A stretch of DNA of 64,000 nt from Glandiceps talaboti. Taxonomy: Eukaryota > Hemichordata > Enteropneusta > Spengelidae. This document shows, piece after piece, positions 11,151 to 33,379 of this stretch. The position numbers and the translations under genes were made by a program. The DNA lies in the NCBI RefSeq assembly GCF_964340395.1, contig NC_135551.1, positions 13,934,503-13,998,502 of the forward strand, written 5' to 3'. Numbering within the stretch: position 1 is the first letter of the stretch; the number at the start of each line of letters is the position of its first letter. Below the pieces are notes generated by a model that worked only from the letters and a program-made list of their open reading frames with translations, searched no databases and had not been told where the DNA came from.

Positions 11151-11664
11151 GCAAATGTTGGGTTTCTGTTATTATGCCTTGAACCGATACTAATTATTAT
11201 CGAATAACGCTATTTCGATTAAAAGGAATACCAGATTGTCACATGATTTACGATTCTGATATGCCACCACGAGATTAGTTTGCTTCTCAATTTGGACGTT
11301 AGAGGTCAAAAACACTGACGGCAATTTATCCTGAAACTCGAATATTCCAGTGTTGCTTGCAGCCGGTCACCAAAATAGCGACACATACACATACCAACAT
11401 ATGTTCCAGTAAAGTAGACATTCTACCTCGTATAAACGTCTGTCCACAAGGTTACCTTAAATTGGAAATATGGATGTCAGGAATGCGGATTTATTATGGA
11501 TTTCAAGTTTTGAGGCTTTTTTCAATAAATTCTATCAGCACATTTTATTAAGTTTTTTCTTTCAATTAATTAGTTACCAAAATGACATCCGTCAAAAAAT
11601 GACTGTCCATTTTCCATTGATAGCACCATTTTTAATTTCAATTTTTTTCATTTTTGGTTTTCAG

Positions 11665-11810
11665 TAACAAAGGTGTTTATCGGCAATGGAAGATCCAATT
11701 GGTCAACATTTGTATTACGGGAACGACGAGCTTTCCATAAAGGACCAAACTACGACATGACAACCGATTTTCCAGATAGTTTTGGCGTTATGAAAAGCTG
11801 TTATAAGTAG
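11665..11810 (+). pseudogene. orphan last exon of a POFUT1-like paralog
   Basis: After an acceptor TTTTCAG lies a 146-base open segment, exactly the length of exon 5 in copies 1-3, in the same phase, ending CYK-stop (TAG). It reads KVFIGNGRSNWSTFVLRER, then FHKGPNYDM and TTDFPDSF, clearly related to [16 protein letters not shown] but much diverged. No matching exons 1-4 are found between 5.8 and 11.66 kb. It may be the remnant of a lost fourth gene, or an alternative terminal exon reachable from copy 1. No disabling mutation is seen within it. Confidence 0.75.
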
Positions 11811-14309
11811 AGAGATCGTTCAATAACTTTAAGTGAGCTGAAGGGTGCAGACGGTTTGTTTCTCACAATAGCAGCCGGCCAGGATTTAATCAACACTCTT
11901 TACACACTGCCAGCTGTACGTACGTTAATTGCGTTTTAACTTTCATTTATCACAATTATTAATAGTTAGTCCATACCACGTTTTTTCTGTTTTATTGAAC
12001 TGAATTGATCTAACATGTGAATTGTACATCTGGGATGAGTTGGCAAATTTATACTATTTTTATTTTCTCCATAAACGTGTTAATGCAAATTGAATCAGAG
12101 CCAGAGAATGTTTTCCTGTATTTTAACCTTTTTTTCTGTTGTGTCTTGCTATTAAAATTCTATTAGCGCTATTACCCAAAATTGTATTCCTTTCAACCAT
12201 TGACAATACGAGTGTCTTTGTCACTACGAGTCGCAGACGAATAATGATAAAACCATTTTATGTTACAATACCGATCTTTTATTCATTGTTTTTCTAAAAT
12301 ATGTCCCAACCCCCAACCCCCCACCTATTTGTCAATAATTCTTCAGGCTATACCCACCCCCTGACACAGTCTACAAAATATGGCCGAACAACACTTATTA
12401 CTTCCTGAAAGTCAAATTCTCTGATAGGATGTTAATAGAATGTTTGGAATATTGTTTAGAATGATGATTGCCAAGTGAGCCTATAGTACTCGCTTACAAT
12501 GGGACGTACTTTGTAATTCTGAACAAAAAAGTGCTGCTAGTAGTGAAACCACACAATCCTTTTGTCTTTTTGAAAACCGTAGCATGATGTAAATCTAAAA
12601 CTTTGCCTAATTTCTTGAAGTTACTTGCTGATTAACACTGCATACTGTAATATAATCTCTGGGAAAGATTTAGATAGGCGGTATGCGGACTTGCAAATGT
12701 TACAAAGCAAGCGCTATAGTGTGCTGCTAGTGTCATTATTCAAATAAACACTACATGGGAACCCAGTACTATAACATCATTACATACAAGCTTGTTCGTC
12801 TCTCATCGTAGATTACGGAGGTCACACTGTAACATAATATTTGGTTAAACATATAATCATTGGTAGCCTTCACGTTTGTGTAAATGTTAGACATGCTGTC
12901 TTCTGAAACCAGGGAAAGAGACGTTGGCTTCAAACATCATAAATAGTGTATCATCTGACAAAAGCGAACGGATACAATTATATTCAAGTAGAGAACACAA
13001 ACGGATACTTTCAATCACACCATTCTCATATTCCTTCTGTTGTTTCACACTGACTTTTCAGGTTAAAAAAAAACATAACAGGTTTATCAAATATCCAAAC
13101 AGATACCCACTTATCATCCATAGTGCAACTTTTAAGCTTAAACTCAACCAGCTTGATGTGATATAGTTAATCACATTTTACATTTATAAAAAAATCGTTA
13201 CACATTGTAATTTATATATTCCCCAATCTCAGGTGTACATATTCGATATTCAAGTAAATCTTTTCAAAAGTAATGGTACTTTTTTGTTAAGAATAGTATG
13301 TTTTATTTTCTAAAGCATTGGTCGACAATCTGTTACTGTATGTTGCATTGTTCCTATCTTTAAGTCCTGAAATTTAAAAAAAAAAAAAAAAACTTTTTCC
13401 ATGGTCACCAACCTCTTTCTGGAGAAACTAAGCAAGAATGAAGTATAACCAAAATTGATAGTGCCTAAAGGGACTAAAATAGCGCGTTTCACAAGCTGAG
13501 GCCACACTATCACAAATTATACCACTTTCTGGGCAACACATTGTTCTGAGTTCTCAATATCAGTTACCATTATAAATCCGCATTTATCGCATGCGCAGTT
13601 GTCATAAAACGCTGTCATACATATATTGGGTTTTTTTTTGTAAATCAATAAATACCCTTCTATCATTAATATGGCCACTTTAGCTCAATATTTTCAGTGA
13701 ATGGTTATAAATGACTAACCACCATAAATGCCTTGTGAACTGGTCAGTCATTAGTGGTGACCGATTGGGGCATGGGGAGAGAAGCGGCCCTCTCTTCCAC
13801 CAGATGAGAATTAACCAATTTATCGTCGGTGGCCTGATCGAACGAATAACACTCCAGTTATACTTGGCGCATCTCAGTATGTGTATGCATTGTTATTGCT
13901 GTAGAAGGTCAGGCATTTCAGGCATCAACTCAAACTGGAAAATAATTATAAAAAAAGAAACTGTATATCAAAATCTTCGTTATAATTTCAGAAATGCAGA
14001 AAGCCATGATGAGAGCCAAAAATTAGTATCATGAATAAAATTACAGCATTTTCACCTCCCATAAGAGGAAGTTAATGAAATTGTGAAAAAGGGTGTGGGC
14101 GAGGGGGGCTCGGTTTCTCTATCTGTGTTGTAATTTTCATTTGAAATGAAACTGCGTACACATCATTTGGGAAAAAGAAAAACTAAATAGGTTTTGATAA
14201 ATACTCCATGAATATTAATGATGTAGTTGCTTAATTAACTATTATAGCTATTAGGCAATATTTTTGGAATATATTCACGTGTCAATTTTCATATTATGTG
14301 GTGTATACA
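11811..14309. other. intergenic, no gene recognised
   Basis: The only points of note are an open frame of about 45 codons directly after the orphan exon's TAG (see findings), short A-runs and C-runs, and an unassigned ORF at 13711-14034 without recognisable motifs or splice support. Confidence 0.5.
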
Positions 14310-14580
14310 TTTATGATTTTAAAAAAATGTGTGTTCTATAAAGGTTGATGTGGGTTTGAGTAATAATGATAAATTTGCATAACTAATGAGTTCGGTAAAT
14401 AGGCAATATCTTTCAAATCTTTGAAATCTTGTATAACTTGGTGTATTTGTTTATATAGATGATTACAAAGTGTATGTGTTCTACCTAGGTGTTGATGTAT
14501 TTCTTAATTTGATTGAGTAATTTGCATAATTAACGTTGTTGGTGTGTGTGTTATAAGCTTATTAATAAATAATAAATGAT
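14310..14580 (-). repeat. AT-rich dispersed repeat related to ~145-bp unit family
   Basis: Two imperfect units contain AATTTGCATAA.TAA and GTGTTCTA...GGTTGATG. They look like the reverse orientation of the units at 38560-38930 and 46870-47180 (TTATGCAAATGAC). No coding capacity is seen. Confidence 0.4.
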
Positions 14581-14919
14581 TTCATATGCTTAAATCGAAT
14601 ATTTGCTTGTCTTGTGTGCGACAGGTATCAGCCAACAAACCAGCGCCTATATTTTTATTCCAACAATAAACGTGTTACCATGGCAACGGTCATGCTTTGA
14701 GCAAGGTCCCCTTTCGTTTTTCTATATAATTCAGCAATGTAGCATGGTGTAGGAAGATTGGAAATGTAAATCCTATATTATCAGAGTAACAGGTTGTAGT
14801 AAACGGAGTTTGAACAATGGTTATCAAACTAAACCTGGCTAAAGCAAAAGTAAAATAGGAGGATTAAATAAGTAATATCTTCTGTCACTCTACCTGTATG
14901 ACATTTGTTTGTAACATTT

Positions 14920-15250
14920 GTTCGTCTGTCGATATCTCACTATAAACGGAGAGGAAGTAGGGGAAATACATAATTTTATTTCTAAATATATTGGTACTAT
15001 CCTAGATTTCGATTTAAATTATACAGATAATGTAGACTATATTTGTAAGAAGGCACAATAGCGCAGTTATCTGCTTCGTAAGATCAAATGTTTTCTCGTA
15101 AGTAAGTATATTTCAGCCTCAGTGTATCGTTCACTAATCGAAAGCGTTTTGACCTTTAATATGGTATGTTGGTATGGAAATCTCCCAGTTAAAGACAGGA
15201 CAGAGTTGACACGAGTCGTCAGCCTGAGAGGACGGATTTTGGTTCAATAT
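14920..15250 (+). pseudogene. LINE reverse transcriptase C-terminal fragment
   Basis: Conceptual translation gives INGEEVGEIHNFISKYIGTI, DNVDYICKKAQ (stop) and then YRSLIESVLTFNMVCWYGN. This is the region after the RT palm in non-LTR retrotransposons (typical form YRSFIESVLTF.MVCWYGNL). It is short, with a stop, and truncated at both ends. Confidence 0.75.
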
Positions 15251-15479
15251 AATTTAATAATATGTACTTGCAAAACAAGTAAATGCACACATTGCGTTAT
15301 ATACACCCTTGAGTGGTACTAGACGTACATTGGTTTGATTTCATTTAAAATTTCGATGACTAATGATGATCTGTGTCTGTAGCAGCCGGAGCTCGAGCTC
15401 CGAACTTACAAAACCCTCTAACGTATACATGCTAACGAATGTAAATGATGTTAACAGCTTAATCTGATATTTCGTGTTT

Positions 15480-15850
15480 ATCGCAAAGCTCCAACCGATA
15501 AGATTGTGACCTGTTGATCGTCAGCTTAAATACCTCGCGACAGGTCATGAAAGAAAGTCACGCGACTACATAATTTGCAGAGCCGTCGAAAGCCATTTTT
15601 GATACGCGATGAAGAATATAGTGAGATGAAACGTTGCATTCTCCATACATTCGATTCAAATTTGTAGAAAAAAATATATGGATTGTCTCAATTATATGAC
15701 AAATATATCATCCCACGAAATCAAAGTTAGTTTTACATCATTATGCTCCTCCTATGATTCTGTGAGGACGTGACTACAAATACTTATCGCTTGTATTTGT
15801 ATTAGTCCATGAAATCATACTTGGAGCATCATGACGTAAAATTAACATCG
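15480..15850 (-). repeat. dispersed repeat family A, inverted copy
   Basis: The reverse complement matches 4282-4600 in order (see that entry). At its left-hand end it carries its own inverted pair, about 15727-15775 against 15805-15846 (AGTTTTACATCATTATGCTCC versus GGAGCATCATGACGTAAAAT). This suggests hairpin termini. Confidence 0.6.
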
Positions 15851-15879
15851 ATTGCAAGGTATTACATATAAATATCAGA

Positions 15880-16769
15880 ACATCCAATGCGGGTTGAAGC
15901 CCATGATTCACTCCCACGTTCTAGCATTAGTATAATATTACCAATGGGGGCAAAGCCTATGTCATAGGAATTACATAGGACGATCCTTTGCTCAGGATCA
16001 GCATTATCTATAACGATCTGCCGACCAGCCGTTTTTTCACCTTTATATTTTAATCCTACTTGTTAAGTTCGCAACCTTAGATATTTCACCCAGAAAAAAA
16101 AACTACTAACAACTAAAACAGAGTAGGTCTTTCCTCTCAGACAGGTACTCTACACAGATTAAATTGATGCTATACCGGCTACTCATTGAATTGCTGCAGT
16201 CACCTTCACTAGGATGCATAGCGGCATATATCATATATGTCATATGATGCAGTCATAACAGAGCGAGAATAACATACGATATTATAACATATCCGATTAT
16301 GTCTTTTCCCTTCCAAAGTATATGCAAATCATCAGCTTATCTGTAACACGCAAATTCGTTATACTCAAAACAGGTGACGTATTTGATACGTATTTAATTT
16401 GATAGGAACACATACTTATCAATCACAGGGGTGGGTGTATGAGAGCGAATGATCAAAAAAAAAAACTGGATAGTTGTGTAGCCCTCTCACTTGCTTTGAA
16501 CGTGAAACACGTATTGACTAAGATTGTTTTATATACTGGTTTTCCGCCTCAGTGCAACTTGGTATACGTAATCTATATTTAAACATTCTTCTTTGGTTTT
16601 CATTGGGGAAGAACAGTTTTACTTTCCTGGTTAACCCCCCTTCCCCCCCCCCTCTCTCATACGTGGTTTTCCTGATGTAAACCCCATATATACGGCACAT
16701 ATATACCATTCGTTTCATCCCTCGGACAGTGACACACATCTCAAACTCTCACACCTATGTCGATGGGAA
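15880..16769 (+). promoter_or_regulatory. conserved 5' flank / promoter region of copy 2
   Basis: Blocks here recur upstream of copy 3 (29440-30403). These include CCCACGTTCT.GCATTAGT, ATTACATAGGAC, TTTGCTCAGGATCAGCATTAT, TGATG.AGTCAT and, nearest the start, TTTCAT..CTCGGACAGTGACA. A TATA-like ACATATATACC lies at 16698-16707, followed after about 25 bases by the conserved CTCGGACAGTGAC, a plausible start region. The spacing to the ATG (about 40 bases) gives a short 5' UTR. The promoter role is inferred from position and conservation. Confidence 0.4.
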
Positions 16770-25869
<9,100 letters not shown>

Positions 25870-26417
25870 TACCTACATGTACATATACTCATATGTTTGT
25901 ATTTTCTCCACAAAGAATAGCAAGGCTTTCTGACTAAACACAAACATATTTAACACTTCACAGGGTTATTGGACTAAATGATTGTGTCCCTTGACTTTCT
26001 ATGCGAAATAACATTCAGACAAAAAGAGGTAAATGGCAGCTTTCATTTGATGTACTTACACGTGTATTTTAAAAAGAAATTAATTGACTTTATGGTTTGA
26101 CTACACATCAAATCAAGTTCCCAACCACCATGAGACTGAAAGGATGGATTACATTGTGTTTAGAAATCACCTTATATAGCAAGACCAGTACTTACTGACA
26201 TCATAGAGGACACTACACAGGAAAATAGAAGCATGCATTGATTTACATAAGTACTTTCCTTATACTGTACTCGCACATATATATGTAAGTTGTCTTTACA
26301 GCCCCATTCATTTGTATACACGTCAAAAGGAAGGACTTATCTTTCCAGACATCTATATGCTGAATATTCCCGACACCACAATATATCAGAAGACAGCTTA
26401 GTAACAGTCAAACTAGG

Positions 26418-26448
<31 letters not shown>

Positions 26449-27000
26449 CATACACGCATACACGCATACACGCATGCATGCATGCATGCATATACATACA
26501 TACATGTATACATACATACATACATACATACATACATACATACATACATACATAATATGAAGGTCGACCTTGTATTTACTCTTTGTCACTTACAGACGTC
26601 AACCTCTAATGTTTACGTTAATTCTCAACACAGTTCTAATTCCCTCCACAAATGCTTTCCCCTTTTACACCAGGTAACAGGATACTCGAACTTTAGGGAA
26701 TAACCACACACAATGTTCATGGTTAACTTTGTAACATTTCATCAACAAAATGAATTAATAAACCGACATTAGTGTTGTTGCTTTAATTTAATGCAAATAA
26801 AATTGACAAAAACGGAAAGTAGATAAACAAGTGAACACGCCATCGCACTTCCAGCTGCCTGTAATTAGTCGTTAACTGAACTGTCGATCTTTACATGATT
26901 CTTAATATTGTCACCTCAGAATAATATTCGCGAAATGCAAACATTTGTTCTAAGTATTAATTATTGACAGCTGAAAGGTCAATGCGACCTCACGTGACAC
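25870..27000. other. copy 2 downstream flank
   Basis: 26100-26240 is homologous to 9827-9980, and 26815-26990 to 10960-11150. 26109-26116 (ACATCAAATCAAGTTC) is the empty counterpart of the DIRS insertion. A (CATA)n microsatellite occupies 26420-26555. The ORF at 26290-26703 is built on that microsatellite and is not a gene. Confidence 0.6.
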
Positions 27001-27068
27001 AAATCTGAATCGTCTGAGTTACAATTGTGGAAAGTTACGAACATCAGAGAGTAGTGTTGTCATCCATA

Positions 27069-27142
<74 letters not shown>

Positions 27143-28328
27143 TGTGTGTGTGTATCCAACAACTCGACCGACCCTCTAGTTAAACGTTCCGACCTTAGCC
27201 ATTTTTACTTTCAAAAAGATAAAATGATAAAACTTTACTTCTATTCCCATATAAATGTTTTTGTCAAAATGCCTTTGGTCAATTTTTTTTTAAATATCAT
27301 CACATTCCAGAGAGAAACCAGGTTTTTTAATGTTAACTGTAAATTAAACAGCACGGTCTGCATATTGTGTTCATTTACTTCATGTGGAATTGTCTTCTCT
27401 TATTGCTTTGCACCTCATCCAATTATCACAGAAATACTGTGAGAAACAAGTATGTGTTCTTAGGGTTGAAGACCATACCACTCACAGAACACACCTGGCA
27501 ATTGTGTAACAAGTGGTTAGAACATAATTCGTTGTTTAAGTTGATTAGTAGTAGATGACTGACTTCTGTATCTCGTGGAAATCCAGTTTGTCTCCATACA
27601 GATTAAAAGGATAATGTTTAGACGTCATCTTCACCCTAAGGCCTAAAAAGAGTATTTGGTTCCATCTACCCGACCCCACCTATTTTTTTTTACTGCCGAT
27701 CCTAAACCTATTTTTACATTTTCGAGAAGGAAATGAAATAGTCTCGGAAATTATAAATTCTCTCCAAAATTAGTGGATGCGGAAACTGAAATTAAAATGC
27801 AATATAAACCTGTTCTTCCAATATGTAATAGCTATACATCTGGTGAGAAGAAACCAATAACTCAGAGACCACATGGAAAACAACGGAAAGTATAACTATC
27901 AGAACTAGGAATCGAAAAAATATATAATAGAATAAAATCAAAAATCTACCTACCCCACCTATTCTGAAATTGAGTGTAATCCGAACCACACATTATTAGG
28001 CCTCAGCGTTAGCGACCTTACTTATCGATGACAATGCTTGAGTCCTTGGTTCAAGTATTGAGGAGGGGGTATCTGTACTATGGGGTTGACAACCCAAGGA
28101 TGGCAAGAAAATACACTAAGCGAAAAGTCATTTAAACTTTCAAGGATCAATCACACCCACTACAGTCTCGGTTCCAAACCGTACCATCAGTTGAGCGACT
28201 CAAAGTTCCTCTTGCAAAATAACATTGCTATAAATAGTCTTTTATTCCATCAATTATTTCCATTATAAGCTCTTTCAATTGTAGTAACTGCAATAGGTTT
28301 TTGTCCCAAAAAATAATACTGAATAAAG

Positions 28329-28397
<69 letters not shown>

Positions 28398-29440
28398 CAA
28401 TAGGATTTTAGACTTACATACATGTTGTATTATAGATCCTTGTAATTGTACATTTGTCTGTTTTGGTGTGGGTTGTCCATGGATAGCGTTTTATTCGTAT
28501 ATTGGGAGTTCTGTGATGGCAAAAGGGGAATTGTTTTTATTCTAATTTTACTTTAATTTAACGGACAATAACATTTTGAGTGGAATTTAATTTAATTTAC
28601 TTTAATTTAACCTAATTTAATTTAATTTAATTTAATTTATTTTAATTTAATTTAGTTAATTAAACGTTATTGAATTTGTTTCCTTTAAAAAAATCGATCG
28701 AAGCATATGTTACATGTACACTATTTGTAGTGTGTTGAACATTAAAAGCGTTTACGCACAGCTGTGATACAAACGACTGTGCTTTACAGATTACTGTCTA
28801 ACAAGATAATATTATTAATGGAGCCAGCTAATACCACTATTCAAATTACCCGTCCCCAGCTGAATACTTTGTGTCTTTGTAGTAAACACAGTAATAGTAT
28901 GCGTTTTCTACTATGATATTTGCCAAACCTATTAGAGTTATAAGCTGTTGAAAGCAATTCAACATTATAAATCCCAAGCAGATATGAACGCTACGTGCTA
29001 AAAGTGTATTTCAAAGTTCCAAAGGATAAACGCAATTCACTGCCCAATTTCCGTCTTTTGGAACCAATGAAATTGATTTTCAGCTTTGCATAAGACCTTG
29101 ACTTTTCCGTTTGGAAAGTGCTCCCCAGGGATTTATACAGAAACTGTCCAATGAAGACCATTGCATGCATAGGCTTTTTTTTGTATAACGCCAAATAGGA
29201 ACCATATACGGTAGTGGTTTAATGGATTCGATTATTAGCACGTCAAACTACACACATAAATTAATATCATTTAGCGTGTGTTTCATTTGTCTGTAAATAC
29301 TTCAAATTGAGGTAGTTGTATATTACCAGATTGTTACAGATAAGGTGTAATACTTTCACTCCTCGAAGTTATTTACAACATGAGAACATTGCCCGCAGGT
29401 ACACTCCCATGCATGTCTAGCTAGATCATGTCTACTGTTG
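27001..29440. other. intergenic, simple repeats only
   Basis: (CAGA)n and (CA)n lie at 27068-27140, (TTGA)n at 28325-28397 and a degenerate (TTTAA)n at 28550-28672. ORFs here are short and show no recognisable domain or splice context. Confidence 0.6.
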
Positions 29441-30403
29441 TTCAAGCAGGTTAAAGCCAATGATTCCATCCCACGTTCTCGCATTAGTTTTAAACTAGCC
29501 TATGCCACAGGGATTACATAGGACCACTCTTTTGCTCAGGATCAGCATTATTTATAGCAATCTACCACCCAACTGTTCTTTCGAATTTTAATGCAAAGTT
29601 CACAACCTTTGCTGTTTTGAACCTTTTCACCCAAATCAAGCTATTCAAGTAGAGTAAGTCTTTACTCTCAGACAAACACTGTACACATGATGGCATACCT
29701 TTCCTCTACTTCATTGAACTGTTCATGGAACTGCTGCCGTCTCCATAACTGCAAAGCATAGCTACATCTATTTAATGCCGTGTGATGTAGTCATGACAGG
29801 GTTGGTATGATATTTGATACATAGATGGCATGGAACTGCTGCCGTCTCCTTAACTACAAAGCATAGCTACATCTATTTAATGTCGTGTGATGTAGTCATG
29901 ACAGGGTTGGTATGATATTTGATACATACAGACGACATTTCTAGTTACGTATTTCCCGTGCAATGTATCTGCAAATCTGCTTTTCGTTCATTACAGGTAA
30001 CGTATGTAATACGTAATATTTAATAGGAACGCATACGTATTTATCATTGCGGTGAGAGCGAATGTTCCAGAAAAACGGATATTTCCCTCAGTTGCTTTGC
30101 TCATTAAAGTACATACACAATGTATTGGCTAAGATTGCATCAAAACAATTTCATGTAACTTGTTTATGAATATTACCGCCTCATTCCAACTTTGTACACG
30201 TGATCTATATCTAGACACTCTGCTTTAGTTTACATTGAGAGAGAACAATTGAACGTCAAAGTTTCCCTGGTTGACCCCCCCCCCCCACAAATAATTATGT
30301 TGCCCTGATATAAACCATATACACAGCACATATACCACTCGTTTCATTACCTCGGACAGTGACAAACATTTAGCTCTAAGCTCACACCTCGATTGACGGG
30401 GAA
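29440..30403 (+). promoter_or_regulatory. conserved 5' flank / promoter region of copy 3
   Basis: This is the counterpart of 15880-16769 (shared blocks listed there). A TATA-like ACATATACC is at 30328-30337 and CTCGGACAGTGACA at 30352-30365. A block of 105 bases inside it is tandemly duplicated in copy 3 only. The regulatory role is inferred. Confidence 0.4.
29724..29933. repeat. 105-bp tandem duplication in the copy 3 upstream region
   Basis: CATGGAACTGCTGCCGTCTC starts both units (29724 and 29829). Both contain GTGATGTAGTCATGACAGGG and differ at only a few positions. Copy 2 has a single diverged version near 16190-16290. Confidence 0.95.
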
Positions 30404-33346
30404 ATGATGAAGAAGGCTTTTTTCGGTCTCTGTTTTAGTGCGGCTATTTTTGGATTTCTATTTTTTAATGAATACTTGGTGTTCAATGTTCCAAATCTTA
30501 GTGGAGGCATATTTGTGTCTATTGTTGCAACAAGGATGGAAGATATCGGTAACGCCACACAGGAAAGGGTAGGATATGATATTATGATATTTTGAATAAC
30601 AATACTTCGATACAGCGAAAAAAACAGCATCTAAACAGCGTCTAAACAAAGACAGTTTTAGAATCGTTTATGCCAATTGCACATCATCATTTATACATTT
30701 GTCTTTGAAAGCTGTAATTCGCCTATATTCTAATCAAATTTCCGCCTTTTTATAGACCATTATAATTACAAATGTGATTACGACCATTACGTACCTCCCG
30801 GGCAGAAAAATAGACATGTTGCCCTAGTTATGTGTCTAACTTTGACTTCAACGTTCCTTATTGTATTAAATTTGTCATATTTCGTTTTGGTTTATACTTT
30901 AGGATGGCTTCACAGAATATGTTGAAACAACTTTTGAAACGACGACCTCTGCAGTAACAACTGCTTTTGATGAAGAACCAGTAGGGCGTTCGGGTAACCT
31001 TTTCGTATTATCTGGACTAGATGACAATAATATCCCCACCACCACCACTACCACCACCACCACCACCACCACCAAACTTGTCTCTACTACTGATACAGCG
31101 ACTGCGATCGTAGATAGTGTTGGATATGATGAGACTCATATTTTATCGCCAGACATACGTCGCAAAATGGCTAACCGATATCTTTTTCCAATCGTTAACC
31201 AGAATGGAGGGCCAAATTTTCAATATCAACAATTTGTATATTCTATTTACATGGCTTTGAATACCTACAGAACGATAGTACTAACAGACTTTAATCGCCA
31301 TCATAAAAATGCCCTGAAAGAGGATGGACTTGCATTTAATGAGACTTTTGACAGCAATGTTTTCAGAGAATTTATACCCGCCATTTCAATTGAAGAATTC
31401 AGAGAAAAGTGTGGCTCCAATGTTAAAAACGTACTTGTATTACCTACGTATCGGCATAAACCATTTTCATATGTGGTACATGACTTTAATCAAGAGAGAG
31501 AATGGTTGCGTTTGAGAGCTGATATATCAATACCTGATAATTGGGCAATCCCTCGGACCAATACAAGTATTCGGAACATGTTTAAGAAGTTAGAGGACGA
31601 AATGTGCGTTGTTATGATTAGTCCGGAGTCTTTCCGTGATACTGTGCATCCACCCACGGAGGAAAGTACCCAATCCCTGTACGCACACTTGATTAGAACA
31701 CCGTTTTTGCGGAAAACGGTGTCGGAGTTAATGCCTCAACTTTGTAACGGGGGACCAGTTTTGACTTTCCATTGGAGAAACAAGACAGGAGAGATGTAAG
31801 TGATACCACAACAATTTCAACTTGTGATTTGAAAGTATGTGCTTAATGCAGTCAGTGAATGTATAAATATTTCTGCCTATCATCTTGAATTGTGAGACAA
31901 CAAAGTCCAGGATGATTTTTTTGTTAAAGTCTACTCTCCATGTCACACATTGAGATCGCGCTTCTATATTATCAAACACATTGAATGTTGATGATGACGT
32001 CATCATCTCTTTTAAAGAAAAAGTTCAGACAGGACAAGTGTTGAGTGTCAATACAAAGGGCATGTGGTATTTATGATATCAAAAGAGACTTTCCCACAAA
32101 ACTTTGCAGGAATTCTCCAAATAGCTGAAGACATGTCAAGTGCAGTAGAGCCGTTTTACAAGTTTTCAATGTAATAAGACACGGTGGTGTTTATAGCAAT
32201 AATCAATTGTTAAGTGAACGAACGGTATGAATATGCCTGCCAATGACCTTTCCTTTCAGGAAGTATGAAATCTGTAAGTTATCATATGCAAGGCATTGTA
32301 GGTAATCTGAGTTAGTAGTAGATAAACAACCGCGCAGTTGCTAGGGGAGTTTACTCATGCAAGTATTTTTTTTTTTTTAAAGGAAAATTCCAGGAAGCCT
32401 TTTGTTAATTTCTGGCTTTAGTAAAAAAATAATGATTACTGCAATCAACTTAGATACGATCATGTTGGGTGATCCTATAATAACACCTCAGTAATTTATT
32501 CAACTTTAACATTTTGTAAGAAGGCGTTCTGCACTTGACATGCGTTCAGCGAGTTTGGGGGATTTCCCGCAAGGGTTTATGGGAAATCCTCCCGGCCTGG
32601 TGCAGTGATTAAATGATCACATTTTCCACAGTCCCTTTATTTTGACACTTATAATTTGTCATGCCAGATGTTGCGGTAAATATGATGTCATCACTACTAG
32701 AGTCTGACTGGACTTTTCTTTAACCCACACATTTACTATATGTTCATATTGATATATAAAACTGCTGGTCTTTGAATATGACAAAAACATAACAAAAGTG
32801 GAAATCATTTGTCTACATTCACACAGTCAACGAAATTACGCAGTTACTCCAACATTTTGATGACCTTTCACGATTTCACTACCACTACTGTACTACCACA
32901 ACAGGTCTACTTTCAACCCTATGACAACTTAAGATATCTGACTAATTGATGAATTAACAAAATGTGCCCGCATTTGATGACTTAGAGTTCATTTTATTTT
33001 ATTTTATTTTACAAAACTCGTATTTTAATTCAGCGTTTGTCATGAACACATGTCCCGATGAAGTGATGTTTTGATGATGACAAATGCGCTGTCACTATCA
33101 GCTGCTTAACTTAAGATCAGTCGTCGGGGGCGCCCTTCTCATTGCCTTCTAAAAATGACTGAAAGGGGTCTGTTTGCCTTCTGCGATAATCGTATCCCTT
33201 TGTTTTCGTTTACGAATACATGGTGTGCGTGATTAACATCAGCAGATAGACAGATGTGAATGTTGATATTGTGCCCATTAGAGACTACGTAACATGTATC
33301 GGCAACATATTTATTTTTTTATTTATTATTTATCTATTAATTAATT

Positions 33347-33379
<33 letters not shown>

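Noticed and set aside
13711-14034. 107-aa plus-strand ORF
   Set aside because: No recognisable domain, no conserved paralog and no convincing splice or promoter context.
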